A DNA stretch of 37,713 nt from Clostridiales bacterium. Its GTDB lineage: Bacteria; Bacillota; Clostridia; Oscillospirales; CAG-272. The stretch is taken from assembly GCA_016288155.1 (NCBI GenBank), contig JAEEYP010000002.1, positions 1 through 37,713 of the forward strand. Direction: 5' to 3'. Positions 17,634-25,416 of this stretch are shown piece after piece (within the stretch, counting starts at the first letter, position 1; the number at the start of each line of letters is the position of its first letter). Under the pieces are notes generated by a model. It saw nothing but the letters and a program-made list of their open reading frames with translations, was not told where the DNA came from and did no database searches. The translations under genes were made by a program, and so were the position numbers.

Positions 17634-18779
17634 TTATCCGTCGGACTCCGCCGACGCGCGATCCGCCGCCAGCGCGAGGATCAGACGCGCGCAGGTCTCC
17701 ATGTCGCCGATGCGGGTATATTCATGTACGGTATGGACGTTCTGCATAGCCGAGGCGGCGACGATCCCTTCCAGCCCGTGCGCGGCGTAGTGATTGAGGT
17801 CGCTGGCGCCGAAGGTCACGCCGAATGCCGGCTCGACGCCGACGGCGCGTGCCGCCCGCGCGAAGCGCCGCACGACCGGCGCCTCCGGATCCGTCCGGAA
17901 CGCGCGCACCATCTCCGTGATCTCCACCGCCGCCGACGCGCCGATCCGCCGTGCCTCCTCCTCGAAGATCGCCCGGATCTCTTCTCCGCGGCGCACCGCC
18001 TCCTCGTGGATGAGGCTGCGCACCTCGCCGCCCACCGTCACGCGCGCCGGCACGGCGTTGGTCACGCTTCCGCCCGCGATCGTGCCGAAATTCACCGTCG
18101 TATCCGGCGCGACCCGCCCCGTGGGGATGCGCGCGAGCGCCCGCGCCGCCGCGGTCAGCGCGTTGATCCCGTCCTCGGGATTGAAGCCCGCGTGCGCGGC
18201 GACGCCTTCCACCGTCACGCGCACGGCAAGGATGCTCGGCTGCCGCGTGACCGCCTCGCCGATCCGCCCCGTCAGATCGAAACAGAAGGCGCTGTGCGAG
18301 CGCAGCCGACCGTAATCGAACACCGCGCTGCCGCGCCCGTAGATCTCCTCGGCGACCGGGAACAAGACCTCCACGTCGGCGTGCGGCACGCCGTCCTCCG
18401 CCAGTGCGGTCAGCGCCTCCAGGATCGCCGCCAGCCCCGCCGCGTCGTCCGCGCCGAGAACGGTCGTCCCGTCGGAGGTGATCGTGCCGTCCTCGCGGAC
18501 GATCGGTCGTTTGCCGATGCCCGGCTTCACGGTATCCATGTGGGCGGAGAGCAGGATCGGCTCCCCCGCCGTGTTCCCGCGAAGGATCCCGTAGAGATTC
18601 CCGGAGGAGGAGGCGGATCTCCGTCCGCAGAGCGCGTCCGCGTCGTCCTCCGTCACCTCCAGCCCGATCTCCTCCAGCCGCCGGCGGAGCCAGTCGCTGA
18701 TCGCGCGTTCCCCGAAGGATTCGGCGTCGAACCGCACCAGCGTGAGAAAGGTCTCCGTCAGCCTGTTTCTGTCGATCAT
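17634..18779 (-). CDS. M20-family metallopeptidase, PepT-like
   Basis: This 381-residue di-zinc aminoacylase/peptidase has SAHMDTVKPG (His80, Asp82), the bridging aspartate in GADDAAG (111-112), the catalytic Glu pair PVAEEIYGRG (144-145), a dimerisation domain in the middle (VEGVAAHAGFNPEDGINAL), and the C-terminal metal ligand region MQNVHTVHEYTRIGD. These belong to the M20 tripeptidase T/carboxypeptidase group. It would trim small peptides or deacylate amino acids in the cytoplasm. Start ATG ending at 18779, with GGAAGGGG upstream. It lies between a 209-residue hypothetical gene and the sialidase-like gene. Substrate specificity is not visible. Confidence 0.9.
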   Translation of the reverse strand: MIDRNRLTETFLTLVRFDAESFGERAISDWLRRRLEEIGLEVTEDDADALCGRRSASSSGNLYGILRGNTAGEPILLSAHMDTVKPGIGKRPIVREDGTITSDGTTVLGADDAAGLAAILEALTALAEDGVPHADVEVLFPVAEEIYGRGSAVFDYGRLRSHSAFCFDLTGRIGEAVTRQPSILAVRVTVEGVAAHAGFNPEDGINALTAAARALARIPTGRVAPDTTVNFGTIAGGSVTNAVPARVTVGGEVRSLIHEEAVRRGEEIRAIFEEEARRIGASAAVEITEMVRAFRTDPEAPVVRRFARAARAVGVEPAFGVTFGASDLNHYAAHGLEGIVAASAMQNVHTVHEYTRIGDMETCARLILALAADRASAESDG

Positions 18780-18800
18780 GATGATGCCCCTTCCTGAATA

Positions 18801-18824
18801 CGGCGGAAAACGAACGGTCCGCCG
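18801..18824 (-). repeat. Intergenic hairpin upstream of the M20 gene
   Basis: CGGCGGA (18801-18807) and TCCGCCG (18818-18824) form a perfect 7-base-pair stem with a 10-base loop in the short gap between the hypothetical gene and the M20 peptidase. No T-run follows on the minus strand. Confidence 0.4.
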
Positions 18825-18863
18825 AAAAAGCCTTCCTCTCCGGCGCGGACGCGGGAGCGGCGT

Positions 18864-19493
18864 TCACAGCCCGTATTTCTCTCTCATGAGAGAAGCCTTT
18901 CTTTCCGCCGTGTCCGCGCAGCGGCCGACGTTTTCGTACACGTACTCCGCGACGCGGCAGAACTCCTTCGTCTGCTCCGGGAAAAACCACGCGGAACCTT
19001 CGCTCAGATCCCCGTTCGCTTCCAGCGCGAGGAGCTCGTCGTCCGTTTCGTCCGCGACGAGGTCCATCCAGTCGCAATCGTCGCCCTCGATATAGCCGTG
19101 CACGCAGATCGCGAGCGTCGGGTAACGGCAGCTCTCTCTCTGCACTCTGAACGACAGGATATCGTTTATCGTCACTCCGACGAACTCGGAAAAGGTATAT
19201 CCGATCAAGTCTCTCTTTACGTGATAATGCTCCGGGAGCTCTTTTCTGACCGCCTCGAAAACGGACTCCATGTCGACGAGCGCGGATTCTTTCTTCCACT
19301 CTCCGCCGGGCTTGATCAGCTTGCCGAGCTGTTCCTTCACGAACTGCTTTACCGCGAACCGCACGTACGGTCCGCCCGGCGCAAGGAACGCTTTCGCCCC
19401 GTCGGTCTCGCCGCATTTCAGATGAGACGGGACGTACAGATCGAGCTTGCCCGTCGCCCGGTCGAATATCCCTTTTTCTTCGATTTGATCCAT
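18864..19493 (-). CDS. Uncharacterised 209-residue protein, paralogue A
   Basis: I do not recognise a family. The protein is 209 residues, acidic, with no signal peptide or membrane segment. It has conserved-looking blocks KLDLYVP, PGGPYVRFAVKQFVKE, IKPGGEW, GYTFSEFV, TINDILSF, DWMDLVADETDDELL, and a C-terminal FPEQTKEFCRVAEYVYEN. By hand, a gapless alignment to the gene at 30177-30806 gives about 117 of 209 identical residues (about 56%), so the two are paralogues of equal length. The block DDELLALEANGD with its acidic cluster, and the FCRVAEYVY helix, are the most conserved. It is co-oriented with the M20 peptidase downstream and a GNAT gene upstream. Cytoplasmic location is inferred from the lack of signals. 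Confidence 0.75.
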   Translation of the reverse strand: MDQIEEKGIFDRATGKLDLYVPSHLKCGETDGAKAFLAPGGPYVRFAVKQFVKEQLGKLIKPGGEWKKESALVDMESVFEAVRKELPEHYHVKRDLIGYTFSEFVGVTINDILSFRVQRESCRYPTLAICVHGYIEGDDCDWMDLVADETDDELLALEANGDLSEGSAWFFPEQTKEFCRVAEYVYENVGRCADTAERKASLMREKYGL

Positions 19494-19543
19494 AAAAAAC
19501 GTCTTTCTCCCCCGCCGCGCCTCATCCGCTCGGCGCGCCGAGC

Positions 19544-20089
19544 CTATAATTCGAGCCGCATATAGACCAGCTCCTGGAATCCGCTTATCCGTGAACGGAA
19601 CCCTCTCGGATTCCGTCCGAATTCTTCAAAGCCCAGACTTTTGTACAAGGACAGGGCTCTTGTGTTCTCTGCCGCCGCGTTCAGCTCCAACTGGCTGTAT
19701 CCGGCCTCTTTGGCGCATGCGATGCACGCCTCGGCGAGCGCTCTGCCCAGGCCGAGTCCCCAGTATTCCTTCAGGATGCCGATACCGAACACCGCTCTGT
19801 GCTTCACTTTATATTTTCTGCCGACCGCTTCGATCCCGGCGGTCCCCGCGACGTTCCCGTCTATAAAGGCAACGATCATGACCTCGTCCGGGCTGTCCGC
19901 TCTTTCCTCCAGAAACCGCGCTTCCTCTTCCGGGCTGAAGCTGTTTTCATCGGGATACGTGAGCAGATAATCCGTTTCCGCGTGGATCCGATTGAAATTC
20001 TCATACACGGCGGGGCCGTCTTCCGCGCGGCCGCTCTGCAGCAGCGCCTCGGCGCCGTTTTTCAGGACGATCTTCCGTCTGTATTCCAT
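19544..20089 (-). CDS. GNAT-family N-acetyltransferase
   Basis: This 181-residue protein has a typical RimI/PhnO-like GNAT fold. Acetyl-CoA is bound by the segment FGIGILKEYWGLGLGRALAEACIACAKE, with the x-x-G-x-G/A loop, and the C-terminal part SQLELNAAAENTRALSLYKSLGFEEFG is the classic GNAT strand-helix ending. The acceptor substrate is unknown. The ATG at 20089 lies seven bases after the stop of the flavin-reductase gene, so the two are probably translated from one message. Nothing unusual is seen. Confidence 0.9.
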   Translation of the reverse strand: MEYRRKIVLKNGAEALLQSGRAEDGPAVYENFNRIHAETDYLLTYPDENSFSPEEEARFLEERADSPDEVMIVAFIDGNVAGTAGIEAVGRKYKVKHRAVFGIGILKEYWGLGLGRALAEACIACAKEAGYSQLELNAAAENTRALSLYKSLGFEEFGRNPRGFRSRISGFQELVYMRLEL

Positions 20090-20096
20090 TCTTCGG

Positions 20097-20714
20097 TCAC
20101 CGGATGAAGTTCGTCGCCTGCCGCGGCTCTTTCTCCGGCAGGCCGTATTTTTCCTTTCCGAGCGCGATGGACCGCATCAGGAACGTCATGTTCCGGGCGA
20201 GCGTCCGCATCGTCTGCATGCCCTCGAGATCTTCTCTCGCCTCGCCCGGCGCCATGCCGTGCACGCTGTTCCAGTATTGGCTGGAAGCGACCGGCATACC
20301 GCTGAGCATGAAGTATTTGTTCAGTCCGTCGAACGCCGCGGAGCAGCCGCCGCGGCGCGCCGCGACCACGCTCGCGCCGACCTTCATGGTCTTGTCAAAG
20401 GAGGTACTGAAAAACAGCCGGTCGAGGCAGGCGATCAGCGCGCCGTTCGCCGACGCATAGTATACGGGAGACGCCAGCACGAGACCGTCCGCCTCCCTGA
20501 ATTTCACAGCGACCTCGTTCACGATATCGTCGAGTGCGCATTTCCCGTTCTTTTTGCAGCTCCCGCAGGCGATGCAGCCGCGGACGTCCCTGCCGCCGAT
20601 CTGCACGATCTCGGTCCCGACGCCTTCCGCCTCGAACACGCCGACCATTTCCCGTATCGCCGCGGCGGTGTTGCCGTTCGCCCTCGGGCTCCCGTTGAGG
20701 ATCAGTACTTTCAT
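20097..20714 (-). CDS. NAD(P)H-dependent FMN reductase / flavodoxin-like protein
   Basis: This 205-residue flavodoxin-fold protein starts with MKVLILNGSPRANGNTAAAI, the FMN phosphate-binding loop. A cysteine cluster, CIACGSCKKNGKCALDD (about residues 47-63), follows as in iron-sulfur flavoprotein-like reductases. The segment LVLASPVYYASANGALIACLDR (about 78-99) is the second FMN-binding loop. It probably reduces flavins, quinones or nitro compounds with NAD(P)H. I chose the ATG at 20714 because the protein then begins exactly at the beta strand; AGGAG lies eleven bases upstream. Frames upstream of this ATG overlap the next gene and look non-coding. Confidence 0.88.
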   Translation of the reverse strand: MKVLILNGSPRANGNTAAAIREMVGVFEAEGVGTEIVQIGGRDVRGCIACGSCKKNGKCALDDIVNEVAVKFREADGLVLASPVYYASANGALIACLDRLFFSTSFDKTMKVGASVVAARRGGCSAAFDGLNKYFMLSGMPVASSQYWNSVHGMAPGEAREDLEGMQTMRTLARNMTFLMRSIALGKEKYGLPEKEPRQATNFIR

Positions 20715-20809
20715 GAGTTCGACCGCTCCTTTCGTTTCTGCCGTACCGTATGTCCGCTCTTCCCCGGATCCGTCCGATCCGCTGACCGCGCGTCCGTCCG
20801 CTGCGGCGT

Positions 20810-21706
20810 TCATTTCACGACGTTCTCCCCGTCGAACAGGAACACGCCGTAGCCTCCGCCCGTCACGCCGTCGTTCTTTGCAAGGAAATCCGCCAGCCGC
20901 CGCTGCAGTTCCGTATCGCGCGGGAGAGAGGCGGGATCGTAGGAATCCCGGTGTCCGAACACCCGCCAGAGATCCTTGATGTACTTCCCGTCCGCCCGGC
21001 GGATGATATCGAAATTATCCATAAACGCGCGGATGCGGGAATCCGGTCCGAGAAAGTCGTAGTTCCCCGGCCAGAGCAGCCACGAATCGCACACGAAAAC
21101 GGCGCGCCCCGTCCTGCCGAAATACCGATACGCGCGGCGGAAAGAGTCCCGCACGGCATCGGGATCGAGCGGTCCGTCCTCCGGGATGTGCATATTGATC
21201 ACACGGTCGCCGCCCTTGACCGTGACGCCGTCCTTCTCCCATACGAGCCCTTCTCGGAAGCTGACCTCGTGGAATTCAAGGCGGACGAGCCGCACGATGG
21301 AGGCGTCGAAGAAACTCGTGACCCAGCCCCACTCACGCAGACCGATATGCCCGAACTCCCGCTCGCAGGTCTTCGACCATACGGTCAGCTCCCGCATGGA
21401 GGGATAGTAAATATCGTCGCCGATCCCCCGTTCCCGGTAGAAAGCATGCGCCCTCATGCCGATCAGGATCCCCGCGGCAAGCATCGTAAGATCCGCCTCT
21501 TCCCCGATCTTTTCACTCCAGGACAGCGCCGCGTCACACGTCCACAGATCGCGGCCGAACGGCTCCCCGTCCAGCAGCGCGGCAACCCGAGGCATAAGAG
21601 GCGCCGCCGCCGCAAGATACTCCGCCGGGAGCCCGATCTTTTCCGCGAATCCTCCGATCTCGTCTCCGTTCACGGGATCCGTCAGCCGGTTTTTCGTTTC
21701 AGTCAT
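20810..21706 (-). CDS. Acyltransferase-domain protein with GNAT_C-like C-terminus
   Basis: This 298-residue protein resembles the Firmicutes family annotated as acyltransferase domain-containing (NAT_N and GNAT_C domains). A helical N-terminal half contains LWTCDAALSWSEKIG and GLREWGWVTSFFD. A C-terminal GNAT-like half contains INMHIPEDGPLDPDAVRDSFRRA and FVCDSWLLWPGN, then HRDSYDPASLPRDTELQRR. The acyl donor and acceptor are unknown. Its start is the ATG ending at 21706. It is immediately upstream of the flavin-reductase gene and runs into its leader. Family assignment is by recalled sequence pattern and is moderately sure. Confidence 0.7.
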   Translation of the reverse strand: MTETKNRLTDPVNGDEIGGFAEKIGLPAEYLAAAAPLMPRVAALLDGEPFGRDLWTCDAALSWSEKIGEEADLTMLAAGILIGMRAHAFYRERGIGDDIYYPSMRELTVWSKTCEREFGHIGLREWGWVTSFFDASIVRLVRLEFHEVSFREGLVWEKDGVTVKGGDRVINMHIPEDGPLDPDAVRDSFRRAYRYFGRTGRAVFVCDSWLLWPGNYDFLGPDSRIRAFMDNFDIIRRADGKYIKDLWRVFGHRDSYDPASLPRDTELQRRLADFLAKNDGVTGGGYGVFLFDGENVVK

Positions 21707-21818
21707 CGCCGTACTCCTTATCGATTGATATTTTTTGTGTCTTACGTATCACGCTTCGCCGTCCCGGAGGGCGATCGGCATCCGGATCCCCCGCAGAACG
21801 CGCGGCCGCGCGCATCCT

Positions 21819-22085
21819 TCACTCCGTCGTGAACTCTCGTTCATCGTCGACCGGAGGGACGCTCTCCTCTTCCGTACTCTCGACGTGAATAAAGGAACCG
21901 TTCCCCACGGCGGCGATCACGGAATCGATCGCTTCCTTCGTCCCCTGGATCTCCATGGTCACTGAGCCGTCCCACTCGTTCCTTGCCCATCCCGTGCAGC
22001 CGTACAGCGCGGCGGCGTGACGGGCGCGCCAGCGGAACCCGACGCCCTGGACCCGTCCGTAGAACACGATGCGTCTGCGTACCAT
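21819..22085 (-). CDS. acyP: Acylphosphatase
   Basis: This 88-residue acylphosphatase has the phosphate-binding loop GRVQGVGFRW, with catalytic Arg18 at the usual place, and the catalytic Asn36 in ARNEWDGSV. It hydrolyses acyl phosphates such as acetyl phosphate or 1,3-bisphosphoglycerate in the cytoplasm. The length is typical for the family (about 90). The gene has its own promoter at 22172-22201 and an 80-base leader, so it may be expressed apart from the genes to its right. Confidence 0.92.
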   Translation of the reverse strand: MVRRRIVFYGRVQGVGFRWRARHAAALYGCTGWARNEWDGSVTMEIQGTKEAIDSVIAAVGNGSFIHVESTEEESVPPVDDEREFTTE

Positions 22086-22171
22086 AACTTCTCCCTGTCG
22101 CTCGAAGTGCGTTTCACGGAGCCGACGGCGGCGGCGCCCGTTTCTCCGAACGGATCCGTCCCCGTTGCCCC

Positions 22172-22201
22172 ATTATAGCACAGATCCGCGGCTGCCGTCA
22201 A
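22172..22201 (-). promoter_or_regulatory. Promoter of the acylphosphatase gene
   Basis: TTGACG (22201-22196), an 18-base spacer and TATAAT (22177-22172) on the minus strand lie about 80 bases before the acylphosphatase ATG. The -10 is perfect and the -35 matches five of six positions. Confidence 0.65.
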
Positions 22202-22227
22202 GGCGTGCCGGAGCATCCTCCGCGGTC

Positions 22228-24210
22228 TCAGAAAAGATCCGCGACGGCGCTGACGGCCGCCTCGGTCTCCATGATGCTTTCCAGTTTCATGCCGTCCGTG
22301 AGCAGCTTCGCCGTGTTTTCCAACGTTTCCCGGTCGGGTATCCCTCCGCCGTCCAGCGCCGACTGCATCCGTTCCAGCGCGTCGGAAAGGCCCGCTGCGA
22401 CCGCGCGCACCTTTTCGCTCAGCTGCAGCCCGTCCTCCTCCGGCTCTGCGTCCGCAAGAAAAGCCATCGTTTCGCGCAGCGCCGCGACGAGCTGTGAAAC
22501 GCTTTCTTTTTCCGCCAGCGCGCCGTCCGGATCCGTGCGGCACCGGCCGATCCAGTCAAGGAGCAGAGCGCCGTCGCCCGCAAAACACCGCATCCCGGTC
22601 TGATAGGTCATCTCCGGCTCCGGCGCCGTCCGGATCTCGAAAAAGATGGCCCCGCCCAAGACCAAAAGCGTCACCGCGGCGGTGATCGCCGTCAGGCGGC
22701 GATCCGCCCGCGCCCGCTTTGCCCGCGCCGCCTCCCGCTCCCTGCGGACGCTCTCTTCTTCCGTCTTTTCCGCAAGCTTCACGAAAGGATCCGCCGAGGG
22801 ATCGCGCCGGTAAAGGATCAGCCCGCAGACCGCACCGAACAGCCCCGCGAAAAACAGCACCGCCGCCGCCGCGATCACGGGAATGAAACTGAAATAGTAC
22901 CGCAAAGCGTCCAGCACCATATTCTCACCGGCATGCAGGCGGTCCACGCTGAAAAGGAGGCGCAGCGTGCTGCCGGAGGCCCGGAGCTGCATGTTCTGCG
23001 TCTCGGAAAAGCACGCCGCCAGCTCCGCCATATCCCCGGTATCCCCGGTATCCACCGCCTCCCGGAGCTTCTCCATCACGGCCACCTGAGAGTAAGATCC
23101 TTCCAGATACCGTACGTACATGTAAAGCCCCGCATAATTCAGCCGCCGCGTATCCGCCCGAAAGCCGCGGAGATCGAGTTCACAGAGCGCTTCATCCGCC
23201 GCGTCGAACGATGCGCGCCAGGCGGCATCCTCCGCGACGGAAACGTCTTCGCACCACTCGTTCACCCGATCCACGTAGGCGTTGTTCGCCGCGGCGCTCC
23301 CTTCGGCAAGGAACGCGGGCGTGTCGCCAAAGAACGTCGGGGCCAGAAGCGCGGCCGCGAGGAGCACCGCGCCGAGTTTTTTCACAAAGTCGGACATCCC
23401 CTCGTTTTTCTCCCGGCAGAGCTCGCAGGGAACGCCGAACTTTCGGCTCACGTCCCTGCCGCAGGCGGGGCAGAAGCAGATCTTGTCCAAGGGAGTCCAC
23501 TTCAAAACCGAATACGCATGGTCCTCCGCCTTCGCGCCGCAGACGCTGCAGTAGTCCCCCGCTCCCACGTAAACCGCGCCGCAGGACGGGCATGCCTCCG
23601 CACGCAGAAAGCGCTTCTCCCCGCAGTCCGTGAAGAGATAGCGGCGTCTGATGTAATAGACCGCTGCGATCACCGTGAAGACCGCGGCGATCGCCGCGAG
23701 GACGAGCATCCGGTCCATGATGTACTGCGCCGCGGCGAACACGCCCATCTTGCCGGGCGCGGAATAGCGGTCGATCTCATCATAGTCGCAAAGCGTGCCG
23801 ATCACGGAGGATATCTCCCGCGCCGGCAGCGTCAGCCACAAAGCGGCCGCGGAAAACCAGACGCCGAAGCGCCGCCGCCTGAGAAGGCCGACGATCCCCG
23901 CCGCAAGGGACAAAAACGCCGACACGGCGACGACCGTATCGAGCGTGCCGGACAGGTGCGTCAGCTGCAGAATGAAAAACAGCGCGAGCAGCCCCATGAA
24001 CGCATAGTGAAACGTCTTTTTCGTCGTCGCGCGGTTCACCCACGCCGCCCTCGTCCTGAAAAAGGCGAAAGCAAGAAGGCTGAGTCCCGCCGCCGCCGCC
24101 ATGATCGCGGCGAGGGCAAGAAACGAATCGCGGTACAGACGCGGCCACGCCTCGTTCAGATAGAGCGAGACCTCCGTCCCCAAATGGGATATCGGCGTGC
24201 CAGATTCCAT
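22228..24210 (-). CDS. Large membrane protein with zinc-ribbon/double Cys cluster
   Basis: I do not recognise a named family. The 660-residue protein has an N-terminal membrane region with segments at about 27-51, 68-83, 90-110, 116-130 and 168-188. A loop with two Cys clusters follows: CPSCG/CSVCG (Cys207, 210, 221, 224) and CFCPACG/CELC (245, 247, 250, 262, 265). Then come another membrane segment (LGAVLLAAALLAPTFF, about 279-294), a long soluble helical middle, further hydrophobic segments, a Lys/Arg/Glu-rich coiled-coil stretch (EREAARAKRARADRR) and a final membrane segment (LTAITAAVTLLVLGGAIFF) with a soluble tail. The cysteines should bind zinc. The next gene upstream also carries a Cys4 ribbon plus membrane segments, so they may form one complex. 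Function unknown. Confidence 0.75.
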   Translation of the reverse strand: MESGTPISHLGTEVSLYLNEAWPRLYRDSFLALAAIMAAAAGLSLLAFAFFRTRAAWVNRATTKKTFHYAFMGLLALFFILQLTHLSGTLDTVVAVSAFLSLAAGIVGLLRRRRFGVWFSAAALWLTLPAREISSVIGTLCDYDEIDRYSAPGKMGVFAAAQYIMDRMLVLAAIAAVFTVIAAVYYIRRRYLFTDCGEKRFLRAEACPSCGAVYVGAGDYCSVCGAKAEDHAYSVLKWTPLDKICFCPACGRDVSRKFGVPCELCREKNEGMSDFVKKLGAVLLAAALLAPTFFGDTPAFLAEGSAAANNAYVDRVNEWCEDVSVAEDAAWRASFDAADEALCELDLRGFRADTRRLNYAGLYMYVRYLEGSYSQVAVMEKLREAVDTGDTGDMAELAACFSETQNMQLRASGSTLRLLFSVDRLHAGENMVLDALRYYFSFIPVIAAAAVLFFAGLFGAVCGLILYRRDPSADPFVKLAEKTEEESVRREREAARAKRARADRRLTAITAAVTLLVLGGAIFFEIRTAPEPEMTYQTGMRCFAGDGALLLDWIGRCRTDPDGALAEKESVSQLVAALRETMAFLADAEPEEDGLQLSEKVRAVAAGLSDALERMQSALDGGGIPDRETLENTAKLLTDGMKLESIMETEAAVSAVADLF

Positions 24211-24314
24211 GTTCCCTCCGCTCCTCCCGCCGCGTCCTTCTCCCCGGCGGGATATTCCGTCTTTGCCGTGCCGCTCCCGCCCGTCGTCCGGGCGGGCGGC
24301 GGCTCTCCTCGGCT

Positions 24315-25304
24315 TTACAGCACGTATACGAGATCCGGGTCGCTCTCGAAGCGGCGCATCCGTTCCTCACAGACGGCGATCTCCGCCTCCAGCGCCTTGT
24401 AGTCGGGGCGGGAATTCTCCATGTCACGGATCTTTTTATCGAGTTCTCTGCTCTCAGCGGACAGCTTGGTCCACCGTTTGCTGAAAGCCATGTACAGAGG
24501 ACTTGCCAGCCACCCGTACAGGAAAAAGAGCACGGAGAGCACGCCGACGATCCGGACGGCGGCCCCGAGATCCCAGAACCGCCCCTCCCCGTACATAAAC
24601 AGCGCGAAGAGCAGCACGAAGAGGACGGAGGCGAAACGGAATCCCACGTCGTGCTCGTGACCCGGATGGAAAAACTTCATCCGCCGCAAGAGAGAACGTA
24701 TCCGGCCCCGAAGCTCGTCCGCCGTCTCCTTGGCATCCCGGTACTCGCGGCTCTTCGTCTTGTCCGGCGCCGCCGCCTGCTCTCTTTTGGAGGCGAGCTG
24801 CTCTTCCAGTATCTCCATGTTCTTTTCGCGGACGGCCGTGCGGTACCGCGTCCGGAAGGCCGCGACCGCCTCCGCGCCGCCGCCGCTTCCGGCGAGGACC
24901 TCCGCCCTTTTCAAAAATTCCGACACGGTACCGTCCACGTCGTAGAGGTTTCCCGCCTCCCGGTCGTCGCCTCCGCCGACCGTGTAACGAACGCCCTCCC
25001 TGCGCCAAGCCATGAGCGTGCCGTCTCTGGAAATACAGCGGGCACGGCCGAGCCATCCTCTGTAATCCTGCGCCCAGCGCTGCGTGACGTCCGCGTAGAC
25101 TTTGTCCGCGCCTATGTAATCTCCGAAGGCGAGGAGCTGATCCGCGCTGGCGAGCCGCTCTTCCAGAGAAAAGCCGCCGGAGGAGGCGAGCGCCTTCTCG
25201 ATGAGGAATTCCGTATTGCAGAAGGGGCACCAGCCCCGGACGGCCATGGCGTCCGCCTTCACGTTCCCTCCGCAGGACGGACACCGCAATGCCAGCATTT
25301 CCAT
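24315..25304 (-). CDS. Zinc-ribbon membrane protein with coiled coils
   Basis: Function unknown. The 329-residue protein starts with a treble-clef-like zinc ribbon, CPSCGG...CPFCN (Cys8, 11, 26, 29). A soluble region with TPR-like character follows (LASADQLLAFGDYIGADKVYADV), then a coiled coil (KEKNMEILEEQLASKREQ). Two membrane segments come next (FRFASVLFVLLFALFMY and VRIVGVLSVLFFLYGWL), then a second coiled coil. The ATG at 25304 follows a GGAGGG site; an in-frame TTG at 25322 overlaps that site. Directly downstream lies the larger zinc-ribbon membrane protein, so the pair may be a two-gene unit. Ribbon-plus-coiled-coil proteins of this type are often partners in larger membrane assemblies, but no assembly can be named from the sequence. 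Confidence 0.7.
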   Translation of the reverse strand: MEMLALRCPSCGGNVKADAMAVRGWCPFCNTEFLIEKALASSGGFSLEERLASADQLLAFGDYIGADKVYADVTQRWAQDYRGWLGRARCISRDGTLMAWRREGVRYTVGGGDDREAGNLYDVDGTVSEFLKRAEVLAGSGGGAEAVAAFRTRYRTAVREKNMEILEEQLASKREQAAAPDKTKSREYRDAKETADELRGRIRSLLRRMKFFHPGHEHDVGFRFASVLFVLLFALFMYGEGRFWDLGAAVRIVGVLSVLFFLYGWLASPLYMAFSKRWTKLSAESRELDKKIRDMENSRPDYKALEAEIAVCEERMRRFESDPDLVYVL

Positions 25305-25416
25305 AATGATCTTTCCCTCCAAAAGACAGGATCGGCGCGCACGGCGCCGCCGCGAGGATCCGCTCCATGATACGGCTTATACGGCGTTCCTCCCCGGCCG
25401 GTCCCGCCGTGATCCG

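Noticed and set aside
16017-18797. 926-codon open frame on the plus strand
   Set aside because: It lies opposite GNAT, sialidase-like and M20 genes, has skewed composition and no domain pattern.
20715-20813. Longer N-terminus for the flavin reductase
   Set aside because: The extra residues are low-complexity, overlap the upstream gene's end, and the flavodoxin strand begins exactly at the ATG at 20714.
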